A stretch of 64,000 bases of DNA from assembly GCF_029635795.1 (NCBI RefSeq), contig NZ_CP114280.1, forward strand, positions 3,038,001-3,102,000, written 5' to 3'. The notes beneath the pieces were generated by a model. It was not told the origin of the DNA and searched no databases. It saw only the letters and a list, made by a program, of their open reading frames with translations. Origin of the DNA: Dickeya lacustris. Its GTDB lineage: Bacteria > Pseudomonadota > Gammaproteobacteria > Enterobacterales > Enterobacteriaceae. Below are positions 23,801-32,078 of the stretch, piece by piece (the stretch's first letter is position 1; each line of letters opens with the position of its first letter). A program made the position numbers and the translations under genes.

Positions 23801-24153
23801 TGGCTACTTAACTGGACTATCTGCTGTTCCAGTTCGTTGGCTGACCCGGTTTTTGTCGGCTGGCTCGGTTTGGCCTCTTCTGCATCGGCTTGCTGACGCA
23901 GCTCTCGCGTTAACCGAGGATAATCGTCAATCGCTTGCTGATAAGCGTCGGCGCGCTGGCGCGTCTCCCGGCGCTCATCCAATAGCCGCAATGCAGACTG
24001 CCATTCCTTGATGGTGTCCGCCTGCGCAGCGGCATTCTTGCTGTTTTCCGCCTGCTGGAGCTCCTGCCTGAGTTGCGCTTCATCGGGTAATTGCGCGGCC
24101 TGCGACGTGACGGATAACCAACATCCCAACAGCAAAATCAGGATAAGACGCAC
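20833..24153 (-). CDS. mscM: Miniconductance mechanosensitive channel MscM
   Basis: The 1106-residue product matches E. coli MscM (YjeP, about 1107 residues). It has a cleavable signal peptide (MRLILILLLGCWLSVTSQA), a long periplasmic coiled-coil region rich in Gln, Leu and Arg (about residues 20-470), a run of membrane segments (about 475-900) and a C-terminal MscS domain: a pore-lining helix around ALGVGLGFGLQEIFANFISGL and the beta domain RIGDTVTIRDLTGSVMRINTRATTI. It releases solutes during hypo-osmotic shock. It is the second gene of psd-mscM, 29 bp after psd. The E. coli operon is under sigma-E and Cpx control; I did not locate those sites. Confidence 0.95.
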   Translation of the reverse strand: MRLILILLLGCWLSVTSQAAQLPDEAQLRQELQQAENSKNAAAQADTIKEWQSALRLLDERRETRQRADAYQQAIDDYPRLTRELRQQADAEEAKPSQPTKTGSANELEQQIVQLSSQLLEQSRQLQQEQDRLREISDSLAQLPQQQTEANRALSDAERRLQALGNPATAQGQAQLAALQAEVALRKSRVEELELAQLSASNRQELSRLQADVYKKRRDRLDKQLQLLRSTLNNLRQREAEQALERTEQLAEQQGNLPSAVTSLLQTNRELSLALNQQAQRMDSIAALQRQTTAQTLQVRQALSTLREQAQWLGSSPALGETLRAQVARLPDTPKPQQLDGDMAQQRAHRLYYEEMLNKLAASAEPTRQDDGSPLTSAQQKIVNDQLRTQRDLLGSLISGCDTQILEFTKLKVASSQLEDALTEIRDAAHRYLFWVADVDPIGFAYPLNLLRDLSRVLSLDTLTQLSSALLMMGTTQTTLLPLLAALLLVALSISSRRHYHAFLERASGRVGKVTLDYFMLTLRTVFWSVMVAMPLPVLWAVLGYGLQNAWPYPVAVAIGDSVTATVPLMWVVMICAAFSHRQGLFIVHFGWPPKQVARAMRYYRLSIGFIVPLVMALITFDNLNEREFSGTLGRLCFILLCMALSLVTTSFKRAGIPLYLDKEGSGENPVNRAMWNLMICIPLIAALASCLGYLTTAQALLARLETSVSIWFFLLVIYHIIRRWMLIQRRRIAFDRARQRRAEILAARARGEEEANTAHENSAEAVDEPVVDLDAISARSLKLVRSLLTLIALVSVIALWSEIHSAFAFMENIHLWDVTSTVKGVESVQPITLAAVLIALLVFIITAQLVRNLPALLELAILQHIELSPGTGYAITTVSKYLMMLIGGLTGFSLIGIEWSKLQWLVAALGVGLGFGLQEIFANFISGLIILFEKPIRIGDTVTIRDLTGSVMRINTRATTITDWDRKEIIVPNKAFITEQFINWSLSDSVTRVVLSIPAPAEANTQEVTALLLNAVKRCSLVLDNPPPEVYLVDLRQGIQIFELRIFAAEMGHRMPLRHELHQLILESYRQHHLVMPFPPFQVQMDSVQITGRNAATSTRTTGGV

Positions 24154-24182
24154 GGCAGGCCTCCTCAGGCTAAGGGGTGGGG

Positions 24183-25094
24183 TCAGGGAGTGAGGGTGTC
24201 GTCGTGTCCATCGGTGGCAGTGTTGGCTGTATTATCAATGGCCTGAGCCATGGATTCACCCATACGTGTGACACTTTGGCTTGCCAGCCCCGGCAGCAGT
24301 TCGATACTGTCTTTCACAAACAGGTTGATGACGGTTGAACCGAGCTTGAAGCGGCCCATTTCATCACCTTTCTCGAGGATGACCGCATCCTCGCCTTCCA
24401 GTGGATACGCCCAACGTTTGATGATGCCTTCACGCGGCGGGGTGATGACGCCAGCCCACACGGTTTCAATGCTGCCGACAATCGTGGCACCGACCAGAAT
24501 CTGCACCATCGGCCCGAACGGGGTATCAAACAGACAGATAACACGTTCATTGCGGGCAAACAGGTTGGGCACATTGGCGGCCGTGAGCGGGTTGACGGAA
24601 AACAGCGAACCAGGCACGTAAATCATGTCACGCAATACGCCGTCACACGGCATGTGTACGCGGTGATAGTCGCGTGGCGAGAGATAGGTGGTGACAAACA
24701 GGCCATCGCGAAACAGGTCGGCAATAATGTAATTGCCAGCGAGCAGCGCCTCGAGCGAATAGTTGTGCCCTTTGGCCTGTAAAATCATGTCGTCATCGAT
24801 AGCGCCTAATTGGGAAATCGCACCGTCGGCCGGGAACACCAACCGGTTTGGCAGCGGATCAACCGGGCGAATGCCGGGTTTTAGCGGGCGCACGAAAAAC
24901 TCGTTAAAGCTGCGATAAGAAGCGGTATCAGGCTGCTGCGCTTCTTGCATATTGACCTTATAAACACGAGCGAACAGGTCAATAACCAGCCTGGTGAGTA
25001 GGCCGCCCTGACGCTCGGCGGCCCAGCCTGCCAGTTGCGTCAGCCAAACTTTAGGGAGCAGATGGTGTAGAGCAATCTTGATGCTGTCCAGCAC
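24183..25094 (-). CDS. psd: Phosphatidylserine decarboxylase proenzyme
   Basis: Psd makes phosphatidylethanolamine at the inner membrane. The 303-residue proenzyme contains the self-cleavage motif LGST; Ser253 becomes the pyruvoyl prosthetic group of the small subunit, and upstream catalytic segments are present ([24 protein letters not shown]). The C-terminal tail after residue 280 is low-complexity (Thr/Asp rich), as in many enterobacteria. It forms an operon with mscM downstream; rsgA lies upstream on the same strand, about 100 bp away. Confidence 0.96.
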   Translation of the reverse strand: MLDSIKIALHHLLPKVWLTQLAGWAAERQGGLLTRLVIDLFARVYKVNMQEAQQPDTASYRSFNEFFVRPLKPGIRPVDPLPNRLVFPADGAISQLGAIDDDMILQAKGHNYSLEALLAGNYIIADLFRDGLFVTTYLSPRDYHRVHMPCDGVLRDMIYVPGSLFSVNPLTAANVPNLFARNERVICLFDTPFGPMVQILVGATIVGSIETVWAGVITPPREGIIKRWAYPLEGEDAVILEKGDEMGRFKLGSTVINLFVKDSIELLPGLASQSVTRMGESMAQAIDNTANTATDGHDDTLTP

Positions 25095-25145
25095 AGTTAA
25101 CCTCGTTATATGTTAAGGCGCGCCATTAAAGGGGGCGCATTGTCG

Positions 25146-25190
25146 CGGTGGATACCATAGCGGCGGATACCATAGCGGCGGATACAATAA
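25146..25190. repeat. 15-bp tandem repeat, three copies, just downstream of rsgA
   Basis: Copies at 25146-25160, 25161-25175 and 25176-25190 share the core CGGCGGATAC. It lies in the rsgA-psd spacer, ending 3 bp from the rsgA stop. Confidence 0.9.
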
Positions 25191-25193
25191 ATG

Positions 25194-26243
25194 TCAGTTA
25201 TCGGGCGCTGAAAAGGATTTACGTGTTTTTACCTGCGCCATGCTTTCCAGAATGCGGTGGTAATTATCGAAACGCTCAGGGGCGATGTCGCCGCGCTCCA
25301 GCGCTGCGCGAATCGCGCAACCGGGGTCGGCGTCATGCTTACAATCGCGGAACTTACAGCTGCCGAGATAATCGCGGAATTCGATAAAACCGCGCGTGAC
25401 TTGCTCAGGCTCCAAATGCCACAGGCCAAACTCGCGTACGCCCGGTGAGTCGATAACATCTCCGCCATGCGGGAAGTGGTACAACCGGGCGGCGGTGGTG
25501 GTGTGTTGGCCAAGCCCGGAGTTATCAGAGACGTTGTTGACCAGGATCTGTGCGCCCTGCGGGTAGAGCAGCGCGTTGAGCAGGCTCGATTTGCCCACGC
25601 CAGACTGCCCGGCAAAAATACTGATGCGGTCGGTAAGGGCGGCTTCGAGTTCGGCAAGCCCCTGCTGGCTATGGCTTGATACCATCAGCACCCGATAGCC
25701 GAGATGACGGTAGATATCCATCACCTCTTCGACAAATTCCCGCCCTTCGTCATCCAGCAAATCGGTTTTGTTCAACACGATCAACGGTTCAACATCCAGC
25801 GTTTCGCAAGCAACCAGATAACGGTCAACGATGTTGAGCGACAGTTCCGGTAAAATGGCCGAGACGATGACAATCTGGTCGATGTTGGCGGCAATCGGTT
25901 TCAGGCCGTCATAGTAGTCGGGTCGGGTCAGAACCGAGTGGCGTGGATGAACGGCTTCGACAATACCGCTGATGCCTGATTGCGTTTCACTGCCTGCGCG
26001 CCAGACCACCCGATCGCCTGTCACCAGCGAGCTCAGGGTGCGGCGAATATTGCAGCGGTGCAACGCGCCATCAGGTGCCTCCACATCGGCGTGCATACCA
26101 AAACGGCTGATGATCACCCCTTCTTGCGGCTCGCCTAGCTGGCTATCGTCCCATTCGACTTTGCTGTCGGCATGCTTCAGGCGACGCTGGTGGTTCGCGC
26201 TGACCCGCCGTTGCTGGCCTTTTGACAGTTTCTTTTTACTCAC
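25194..26243 (-). CDS. rsgA: Small-ribosomal-subunit biogenesis GTPase RsgA
   Basis: RsgA is a circularly permuted GTPase that checks late 30S subunit maturation. The 349-residue product shows, in permuted order, an OB-fold N-domain after a basic tail ([21 protein letters not shown]), G4 LNKTD, G1 [13 protein letters not shown]3 DSPGVREFG, and the zinc-binding [16 protein letters not shown] near the C-terminus. Length equals that of E. coli RsgA. It is divergent from orn, as in E. coli, with 120 bp between starts. Confidence 0.97.
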   Translation of the reverse strand: MSKKKLSKGQQRRVSANHQRRLKHADSKVEWDDSQLGEPQEGVIISRFGMHADVEAPDGALHRCNIRRTLSSLVTGDRVVWRAGSETQSGISGIVEAVHPRHSVLTRPDYYDGLKPIAANIDQIVIVSAILPELSLNIVDRYLVACETLDVEPLIVLNKTDLLDDEGREFVEEVMDIYRHLGYRVLMVSSHSQQGLAELEAALTDRISIFAGQSGVGKSSLLNALLYPQGAQILVNNVSDNSGLGQHTTTAARLYHFPHGGDVIDSPGVREFGLWHLEPEQVTRGFIEFRDYLGSCKFRDCKHDADPGCAIRAALERGDIAPERFDNYHRILESMAQVKTRKSFSAPDN

Positions 26244-26363
26244 GCAGTCTCTCTTGTTTCGGCACTTATCGCCGGTGGCGATGGAAGCGACTATAATACA
26301 CGCTATTTTATTTTAATTAACCGCCGGTGGCGCTGTCAGCCTGCTGGTGAAACGTCCACGGGA

Positions 26364-26915
26364 ATGGCAACAATGGTAAACGAAAACAACCTTATCTGGA
26401 TCGATTTGGAAATGACGGGGCTAGACCCCGAGCGCGATCGCATAATCGAAATCGCCACACTGGTGACGGATGCCAACCTGAACATTCTGGCCGAAGGCCC
26501 GACGCTTGCGGTACATCAGTCAGACAGCCAGTTGGCGCTGATGGATGACTGGAATGTGCGCACCCACACCGCCAGCGGGCTGGTCGAGCGTGTCAAAGCC
26601 AGCCGCTATGATGACCGTGCCGCCGAGCTGGAAACGCTGCGTTTTCTGCAACAGTGGGTGCCAGCTGGCAAATCGCCGATTTGCGGCAACAGTATCGGGC
26701 AGGATCGCCGCTTCCTGTTTCGCTACATGCCGGAACTGGAAGCCTATTTCCATTACCGTTATCTGGATGTCAGTACCCTTAAAGAACTCGCCCGCCGCTG
26801 GAAACCCGACATGCTAACGGGCTTTAAAAAGCGTAATACCCACCAGGCGCTGGATGACATCCGTGAGTCGGTGGCGGAATTGGCTTACTACCGTGAGCAT
26901 TTTATCCAGCTTTAA
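26364..26915 (+). CDS. orn: Oligoribonuclease
   Basis: Orn degrades 2-5-nt RNAs and pGpG to mononucleotides and is usually essential. The DEDDh exonuclease motifs are visible: IDLEMTGLD near residues 12-20, [12 protein letters not shown] in the middle, and [14 protein letters not shown] near the end. The ATG at 26364 gives 183 residues ([12 protein letters not shown]); an internal ATG at 26373 would give 180 and cannot be excluded. It is divergent from rsgA and directly precedes the tRNA-Gly locus, as in E. coli. Confidence 0.97.
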   Translation: MATMVNENNLIWIDLEMTGLDPERDRIIEIATLVTDANLNILAEGPTLAVHQSDSQLALMDDWNVRTHTASGLVERVKASRYDDRAAELETLRFLQQWVPAGKSPICGNSIGQDRRFLFRYMPELEAYFHYRYLDVSTLKELARRWKPDMLTGFKKRNTHQALDDIRESVAELAYYREHFIQL

Positions 26916-27010
26916 GCACAAAAGCTGTACTGTATCGTCACTGTACTGCCTGTTTTTTCCGCACATTGCCGATTTTGTAGGCGTATGCACGGTATTTCGC
27001 ATTTCAGGGG

Positions 27011-27045
27011 TTGCACAATCACTCTTTTTTCGTATAATGCGCCCC
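27011..27045 (+). promoter_or_regulatory. Strong stable-RNA promoter of the first tRNA-Gly gene
   Basis: TTGCAC at 27011-27016 and TATAAT at 27033-27038 are 16 bp apart. They are followed by a G-C-rich discriminator (GCGCCCC), typical of stringently controlled stable-RNA promoters. The start would be near 27045, about 42 nt before the tRNA. Confidence 0.85.
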
Positions 27046-27086
27046 ACGTAACGACGCTGCAGTGCAACGTGTTATTGTCCACCCAA

Positions 27087-27162
<76 letters not shown>

Positions 27163-27198
27163 AATTTGTGATACAGAACCAGTTCTGTATCAATACAG

Positions 27199-27223
27199 AA
27201 AACCACCGAAAGGTGGTTTTTTT
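27199..27223 (+). terminator. Terminator after tRNA-Gly copy 1
   Basis: A 9-bp stem (27199-27207 with 27212-27220) closed by a GAAA loop runs into TTTTTTT. An extra 10-bp hairpin (27170-27179 with 27182-27191) sits between it and the tRNA. The transcript therefore should hold only one tRNA, unlike the E. coli three-tRNA operon. Confidence 0.9.
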
Positions 27224-27290
27224 GTGCCTGATATTCTGCTGTCAGGCGCTTGATGTGCTCTTTCTTTCCTGTCACCAACACGTTTTCTTT

Positions 27291-27320
27291 TATCGCTATC
27301 GCTATCGCTATCGCTATCGC
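27291..27320. repeat. Hexamer repeat TATCGC, five copies
   Basis: Five perfect head-to-tail copies occupy 27291-27320 in non-coding DNA. Confidence 0.95.
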
Positions 27321-27430
27321 GTGATTTCTTCATGCCGTTGACGGCTCGCTGTATGGCGATGCGGCTGGCGGGCATGGATTCATTAATCGTTTTTTTGCTT
27401 TCGTCACCTTTTGGCCAGGACTGGTCTACT

Positions 27431-27458
27431 ATAGTTCCATACATATAGTTCCATATAT
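27431..27458. repeat. 14-bp tandem duplication upstream of the HlyD gene
   Basis: ATAGTTCCATACAT at 27431-27444 is followed by ATAGTTCCATATAT at 27445-27458. It may overlap the promoter (TATATAAAG follows). Confidence 0.75.
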
Positions 27459-27550
27459 AAAGCATGACTAATTATTGAATATTCAGTCTGTTGTCTTTCA
27501 TTGTGCTGATTGGTTTACACACACCGTCGTCAGCGTTAAGGCAGGTTAAT

Positions 27551-28354
27551 GTGAAGCGTATTCATCATTGTGCGTGGCATCGTTTTTTGGCGTTGTTAAC
27601 GTTTTGCCTCAGTGGTTATCAGGCGCAGGCATTGGCCAGTGACCCGTTATTGAGCACCACCTCTCACCCCGTCCCGATAGATGTCACCGCTGATAATCAG
27701 GTGCGCGGTATGTTAGTGGCTGTTGACCAGGCGACGCTCTCCAGCGATTTGGCCGGGCGTATTGTGGAGATGCCGCTCCGGGAGGGGGAGTCGTTTAAAA
27801 AAGGCGATTTACTGGCGCGTTTTGATTGCGCGATTTATCAGGCTCAACTGGCTGCCTCACAAGCGGCGGCGCGGGCGGCTGAAGCGGAATTAAACCAGAA
27901 CCAACAATTGGCGCAGTTAAAATCGGTCGGCAAACATGCGGTGGCACTCTCTGCCGCCCGCCTTGCTCAGGCGCAAGCCGAAAGTCAGGTCTATCAGATT
28001 CAAACCAGTCGCTGTCGCTTGTCGGCCCCGTTTGACGGGCAAGTCGTGAAACGGCGGGCGCAGGCTTATGAGAGTGTCCCCGCCGGTGCCCCGGTCGTCG
28101 ATGTGGTGAATAATCATAATCTGGAAATCAGCCTGCTGGTGCCTTCGCGCTGGCTGGCGACGCTGAAACCGGGAGTGGCGTTTACCTTCACACCGGATGA
28201 AACCGGCAAGCCGCTTCGTGCGCATGTCGCCAGGCTGGGCGCGCGCATTGATGAAAGCAGCCAAACGTTAAGTCTGACTGGCGTGCTTGATAGCAAAGAG
28301 AATGCCTTGATGGCTGGCATGAGTGGTTCAGCGCATTTTTCGGAGCAACCGTGA
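27551..28354 (+). CDS. Periplasmic adaptor (HlyD/RND membrane-fusion type), first gene of the secretion locus
   Basis: The GTG at 27551 gives 267 residues with an N-terminal signal peptide (VKRIHHCAWHRFLALLTF, then SGYQAQALA). The mature part is a compact membrane-fusion protein: a biotinyl-lipoyl half (VDQATLSSDLAGRIVEMPLREGESFKKGDLLARFD), a short Ala/Gln-rich helical hairpin, the second lipoyl half (CRLSAPFDGQVVKRRAQAYESV) and a beta-barrel (LEISLLVPSRWL). It has no obvious membrane anchor after processing. It would bridge inner- and outer-membrane partners. Its stop overlaps the next start by 4 bp, indicating a coupled operon. A TTG 60 bp upstream is a less likely start. Confidence 0.8.
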   Translation: MKRIHHCAWHRFLALLTFCLSGYQAQALASDPLLSTTSHPVPIDVTADNQVRGMLVAVDQATLSSDLAGRIVEMPLREGESFKKGDLLARFDCAIYQAQLAASQAAARAAEAELNQNQQLAQLKSVGKHAVALSAARLAQAQAESQVYQIQTSRCRLSAPFDGQVVKRRAQAYESVPAGAPVVDVVNNHNLEISLLVPSRWLATLKPGVAFTFTPDETGKPLRAHVARLGARIDESSQTLSLTGVLDSKENALMAGMSGSAHFSEQP

Positions 28355-29715
28355 CCCCATCCTCTCCTCTTGCTTCTGCGTCTTCCGCGTCTGAGTCTTC
28401 AGCCTCTGCGCCGACGGCCTCCAGCGAGCGCGTATTTGCCCGCTTTCTGGATATTGAACATCAGGCGCGTGCCGCCAGTACCGTTGAGGCGTTGGCCTAC
28501 TGCATTGTTAATGACAGCCAGACGTTATTTGGTTTTCGTCATGCGGCCCTGGTGATTAACGGTCGGGTGCGGGCTGTGACCGGGGTGACGCAGCCTGCGC
28601 CGCATGCGCCGTTTGTGGCATTTGTCGAACGTGCCTGCGCGCAGCGCAGCGAGGCGCAGTCACAAACCTGCGCCGTTGTTGACGCCATGACGCTTGATGA
28701 GCAAAGCCGCGCCGACTGGCAGGCATTGTCTGCCCCCGAGGTGCTATGGTCGCCGTTTAAAGACCGGCAAGGGCGCGTGTTTGGCGGTATTTGGTATGCC
28801 AAAGATACGCCGTGGCTCCCTGCTGAACACATACTGGCGGATAGACTGGCTCAGGCATTCGGCCATGCCTGGCTGGCGCTGGAGCCGCAACCGTTGTGGC
28901 GACGCGCGCGCTGGCGCTGGAAAATCGCGCTCGCTTGTCTGATGGTGGCTGGCGCTCTGTGTATTCCGGTGCGTCAGTCAGTGCTGGCTCCGGCGGAAGT
29001 GATCCCGTTTAACGGTCAGGTGATTGCCGCTCCTCTGGATGGGGTGATTCAGTCATTTGTCGTGCGGCCAAACCAGCGGGTGCGTAAAGGCGAATTGCTG
29101 GTGCGTTTTGATGACACAACGCTAAAAGCGCAGGCGGATGTGGCCGAGCGCGCGGTTAATGTGGCTGAAGCAGAGTACCGCGCCAGCGCACAGCGTGCGT
29201 TTCAGGATGCGGACTCCAAGACCCGGCTGGATTTTCTGGCCGCTCAGGTGGCGCAAAAGCGGGCCGAGCGTGACTATGCCACGGCGTTGCTGGGGCGTGC
29301 TGACGTCCGCGCCGATCGTGATGGCATCGCCGTGTTTGCCGATGATGAACGCTGGATAGGCAAACCGGTGCGTACCGGCGAGCGCTTGATGGAACTGGCT
29401 GACCCGGCCTCCGTGTCGCTGCGCATTGAACTGGATGTCGGCGATGCGATTGACCTGCCGCCGCAAGCGAATGTGACGCTATTTCTTGATAGCGACCCGA
29501 TGACGCCACACCGCGCAAGTCTGGTGCGTTCGGCATATGAGTCGGAGCTGACGCCCGCCGGGAATCTGGCGTACCGGCTTGATGCGCGTTTTAGTGATAG
29601 CGCGCCGCGTATCGGGCTGCGAGGAACGGCCAAACTGTCTGGTGATAATGTGCCGCTGGCGGTGTACCTGTTCCGTCGGCCACTGGCGGTAGTGCGTCAA
29701 TCGGTGGGGATATGA
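28351..29715 (+). CDS. GAF-like domain fused to a membrane-anchored HlyD-type adaptor
   Basis: The 454-residue product starts at GTG 28351. After a Ser/Ala-rich leader, residues about 28-180 look like a GAF-type sensory fold (TVEALAYCIVNDSQTLFGFRHAALVI ... APEVLWSPFKDRQGRVFGGIWYA ... ILADRLAQAFGHAWLAL). One membrane segment follows (WKIALACLMVAGALCIPV, about 190-207), then an HlyD adaptor: lipoyl half VIAAPLDGVIQSFVVRPNQRVRKGELLVRFDD, helical hairpin, second half RADRDGIAVFADDERWIGKPV and a beta-barrel. The GAF-like domain would be cytoplasmic and the adaptor periplasmic. The gene overlaps both neighbours by 4 bp. The GAF call is by pattern only. Confidence 0.75.
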   Translation: MTPSSPLASASSASESSASAPTASSERVFARFLDIEHQARAASTVEALAYCIVNDSQTLFGFRHAALVINGRVRAVTGVTQPAPHAPFVAFVERACAQRSEAQSQTCAVVDAMTLDEQSRADWQALSAPEVLWSPFKDRQGRVFGGIWYAKDTPWLPAEHILADRLAQAFGHAWLALEPQPLWRRARWRWKIALACLMVAGALCIPVRQSVLAPAEVIPFNGQVIAAPLDGVIQSFVVRPNQRVRKGELLVRFDDTTLKAQADVAERAVNVAEAEYRASAQRAFQDADSKTRLDFLAAQVAQKRAERDYATALLGRADVRADRDGIAVFADDERWIGKPVRTGERLMELADPASVSLRIELDVGDAIDLPPQANVTLFLDSDPMTPHRASLVRSAYESELTPAGNLAYRLDARFSDSAPRIGLRGTAKLSGDNVPLAVYLFRRPLAVVRQSVGI

Positions 29716-31817
29716 GTGAGTTATTGCCTGTACTGCGCGCCGATTTACAGTTGGTGACAGCCGCCAGCGGTCTGGATGGCGCGCCGCGATGGGTACTGTC
29801 CGATCCGGTGACGGGCCATTACTTCACATTAACGCCTTCGGCAATCCGCCTGCTGCGCCACTGGTCTTTAGGCGATCCTCAGGCGGTGCTGGCAGCGGCG
29901 AACCGTGACCCCGGTTTACCTTTACAGGAAAACGAGCTGGCGCAGTTACTGCGCTTTTTACGCACCCACGATTTGATTGCCGCCAGCGACCCGCAGCAAC
30001 GGCTGGGATATGTGTTTAAGGCGGCACACTCTCGTGTGAGCCTGTGGAAAACGCTGCTGCATCAATACCTGTTTTTTCGTATTCCGCTGTGGCGACCCGA
30101 TCCATGGCTTAATCGCTGTTGGCCGTGGTTGCAGCGGATAGGCAGGCCGTGTTTGCGCCTGTTGTTGCCCTTGATTCTGCTGTGTGGCGTGTTTTTGGTG
30201 AGCCGCGACTGGGTGCGTTATACCCATGGTTTCCCGCATTTGTTCAGTTTGCCCGGCATGATGACATTTGGCTGCGCGCTGGTTTTCGCCAAATTTGTCC
30301 ACGAGCTCGGCCATGCGTTTATGGCAAAGCGCGCCGGGTGCCGCGTACAAACCATGGGTGTCGCATTCATTGTGCTGTTTCCGCTGTTTTATACCGATGT
30401 GTCTGATGCCTGGCGCGTGAGCGATCGGCGTGCCCGCCTGTTGATTAGCGCTGGCGGTATTTTGGCTGAGTTGTCGCTGGCGGTGCTCGCCTTGCTGGTG
30501 TGGTCGCTATTGGATGAGGGCCCACTGCGTACAGCGGCCTTTATGCTATCCGGCGTGACGTGGATAACCACACTGATGGTGAACCTGAATCCGCTGATGC
30601 GCTTCGATGGCTATTTTCTGTTGAGCGACGCCTGGCAGGTGGAGAATTTGCAGTCACGCGCTTACGCATTATGTCGCTGGCGGCTGCGAGAGCTGCTGTT
30701 TGGCTATGGCCTGGCTGCGCCGGAAACCTGGTCGCCCGCCATGCAGCGTAAACTGCTGCTCTGGGGTTATGCGTCATGGGTGTGGCGTTTTTTCCTGTTT
30801 TTCGGCATTGCGCTGGTGGTGTATCACTTTTTTATCAAAGTTATCGGTATTGGTCTGATGATGGTGGAAATCGGCTGGTTTATTGCCTTGCCAATACTTA
30901 AAGAAGCTCATATCTGGTGGTCTATGCGACAGTTGTCACACCCGTTTACCCTGTTGAGAACGTTGTTCATCGCCAGCATCGTCGCGCTGCTGCTGTGCTA
31001 CCCGTGGCGCGGCAGTGTGCGTATTCCTGCGGTGCTGGGCGCGGAGAATGTCAGCGTGCTGTATGCCCCGGTTAGCGCGCAGGTGCTGTCCGTGCAGGTG
31101 ACGGAAGGCCAGCGCGTACAGGCTGGCGACGTGCTGATGACGCTCTATTCGTCCGATCTGGAATACCGCTTATCCATTGAGCGCCAGCAAATAGCCGTAT
31201 TGCAGCAGAAATTATTGCGCGGCGCGGTGCGTCAGGAAACCGCCAGCGAAACGGAAGTCATGAGTCGGCAACTGGCTGAGTCATTGGCGCGTTATCGCGG
31301 CCTGATGGCACAGCGTCAGCGCCTGACTATCATCGCACCGCAGGCCGGTCAGGTCAGGGATATTGCCTGGGCGCTGACGCGCGATCGCTGGCTGACCACC
31401 GATTTGCCTTTGCTGCGGGTGGTTGACATCGGCGCGGGTAAACTCCAGGGCTATGTGCCCGAGCAGTCTCTCAGCCGCGTGCATTCCGGCCAGCAAGGGG
31501 TCTTTATTGCCGATGACCCGATGTTCCCCAAGGTGACAGTGAAGCTTGAGGCGATCGCGCCTACCGGTAGCCCTTATCTTCAGCAGGATATTCTCTCGTC
31601 TGATCATGGCGGGCCGGTTGCGGTACGGCGTAACAGTGAGCGCTTGCCTCAGCCCACTCAAGCCCAGTACGGCGTGCGGTTTGTCACGCTAGAGGCGCGG
31701 TCACTTCCCGTCCAACCGCTACGCGGCAGCGTCATGCTGGACGGGGAAAAAGAGTCGATGCTTGGTGCCGTGTGGCGTCGGCTCATGGCGCTGGGAATTC
31801 GGGAAAGCGGGTTTTGA
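29712..31817 (+). CDS. PqqD-like / M50 site-2-protease / HlyD fusion membrane protein
   Basis: This 701-residue protein appears to combine three modules. Residues about 10-95 resemble a PqqD-type winged-helix (WVLSDPVTGHYFTLTPSAIRLL ... LLRFLRTHDLIAA). Residues about 145-430 form a polytopic membrane core with zinc-metalloprotease motifs HELGH at 197-201 and NPLMRFDG at 293-300, both intact as in site-2 proteases. Residues about 435-690 are periplasmic adaptor-like (VSVLYAPVSAQVLSVQVTEGQRVQAGDVLMTLYSSD, a helical hairpin, then LTIIAPQAGQVRDIAW). It should therefore be an active intramembrane protease carrying its own adaptor. It takes the place of the ABC ATPase expected in a type I system. 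It is third in the operon, overlapping the previous gene by 4 bp. Confidence 0.8.
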   Translation: MSELLPVLRADLQLVTAASGLDGAPRWVLSDPVTGHYFTLTPSAIRLLRHWSLGDPQAVLAAANRDPGLPLQENELAQLLRFLRTHDLIAASDPQQRLGYVFKAAHSRVSLWKTLLHQYLFFRIPLWRPDPWLNRCWPWLQRIGRPCLRLLLPLILLCGVFLVSRDWVRYTHGFPHLFSLPGMMTFGCALVFAKFVHELGHAFMAKRAGCRVQTMGVAFIVLFPLFYTDVSDAWRVSDRRARLLISAGGILAELSLAVLALLVWSLLDEGPLRTAAFMLSGVTWITTLMVNLNPLMRFDGYFLLSDAWQVENLQSRAYALCRWRLRELLFGYGLAAPETWSPAMQRKLLLWGYASWVWRFFLFFGIALVVYHFFIKVIGIGLMMVEIGWFIALPILKEAHIWWSMRQLSHPFTLLRTLFIASIVALLLCYPWRGSVRIPAVLGAENVSVLYAPVSAQVLSVQVTEGQRVQAGDVLMTLYSSDLEYRLSIERQQIAVLQQKLLRGAVRQETASETEVMSRQLAESLARYRGLMAQRQRLTIIAPQAGQVRDIAWALTRDRWLTTDLPLLRVVDIGAGKLQGYVPEQSLSRVHSGQQGVFIADDPMFPKVTVKLEAIAPTGSPYLQQDILSSDHGGPVAVRRNSERLPQPTQAQYGVRFVTLEARSLPVQPLRGSVMLDGEKESMLGAVWRRLMALGIRESGF

Positions 31818-32078
31818 TGTAGAGAAGCAAGGGCTTTTTATGAGCAATATGGTTAATTTTATTAAATTGTTTTTTATGTGATGCTCCGAAAAGTAATTTA
31901 TTTGTGTTAGCGGAAAATCTCTCCTGTCTGGGCTATGTTTTTATTGTTAATTGAAATTTATTTCAATCTATTCAGAGCATGAACATTGCTTTTATTTATC
32001 TGGTTTTCCCCAGATACATTAATAATCATTCAATAAATTATATAGTTAAGTGTTTTTCAATGGCGAGGAGAGAGATCC
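31818..32078. promoter_or_regulatory. AT-rich spacer with a palindrome, upstream of the tail-collar gene
   Basis: The gap in the otherwise tight locus is strongly AT-rich. It contains the perfect 16-bp palindrome TTGAAATTTATTTCAA at 31951-31966, a plausible operator. It suggests the substrate genes have their own promoter, separate from the exporter operon. No gene is seen. Confidence 0.45.

Larger units (their letters stand above)
27163..27550. other. Junction region between tRNA copy 1 and the secretion locus
   Basis: No gene is seen. It holds the terminator above, a hexamer repeat, a 14-bp duplication and the perfect palindrome TGAATATTCA at 27476-27485. The AT-rich part from 27420 probably carries the promoter of the HlyD gene. 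Confidence 0.5.
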
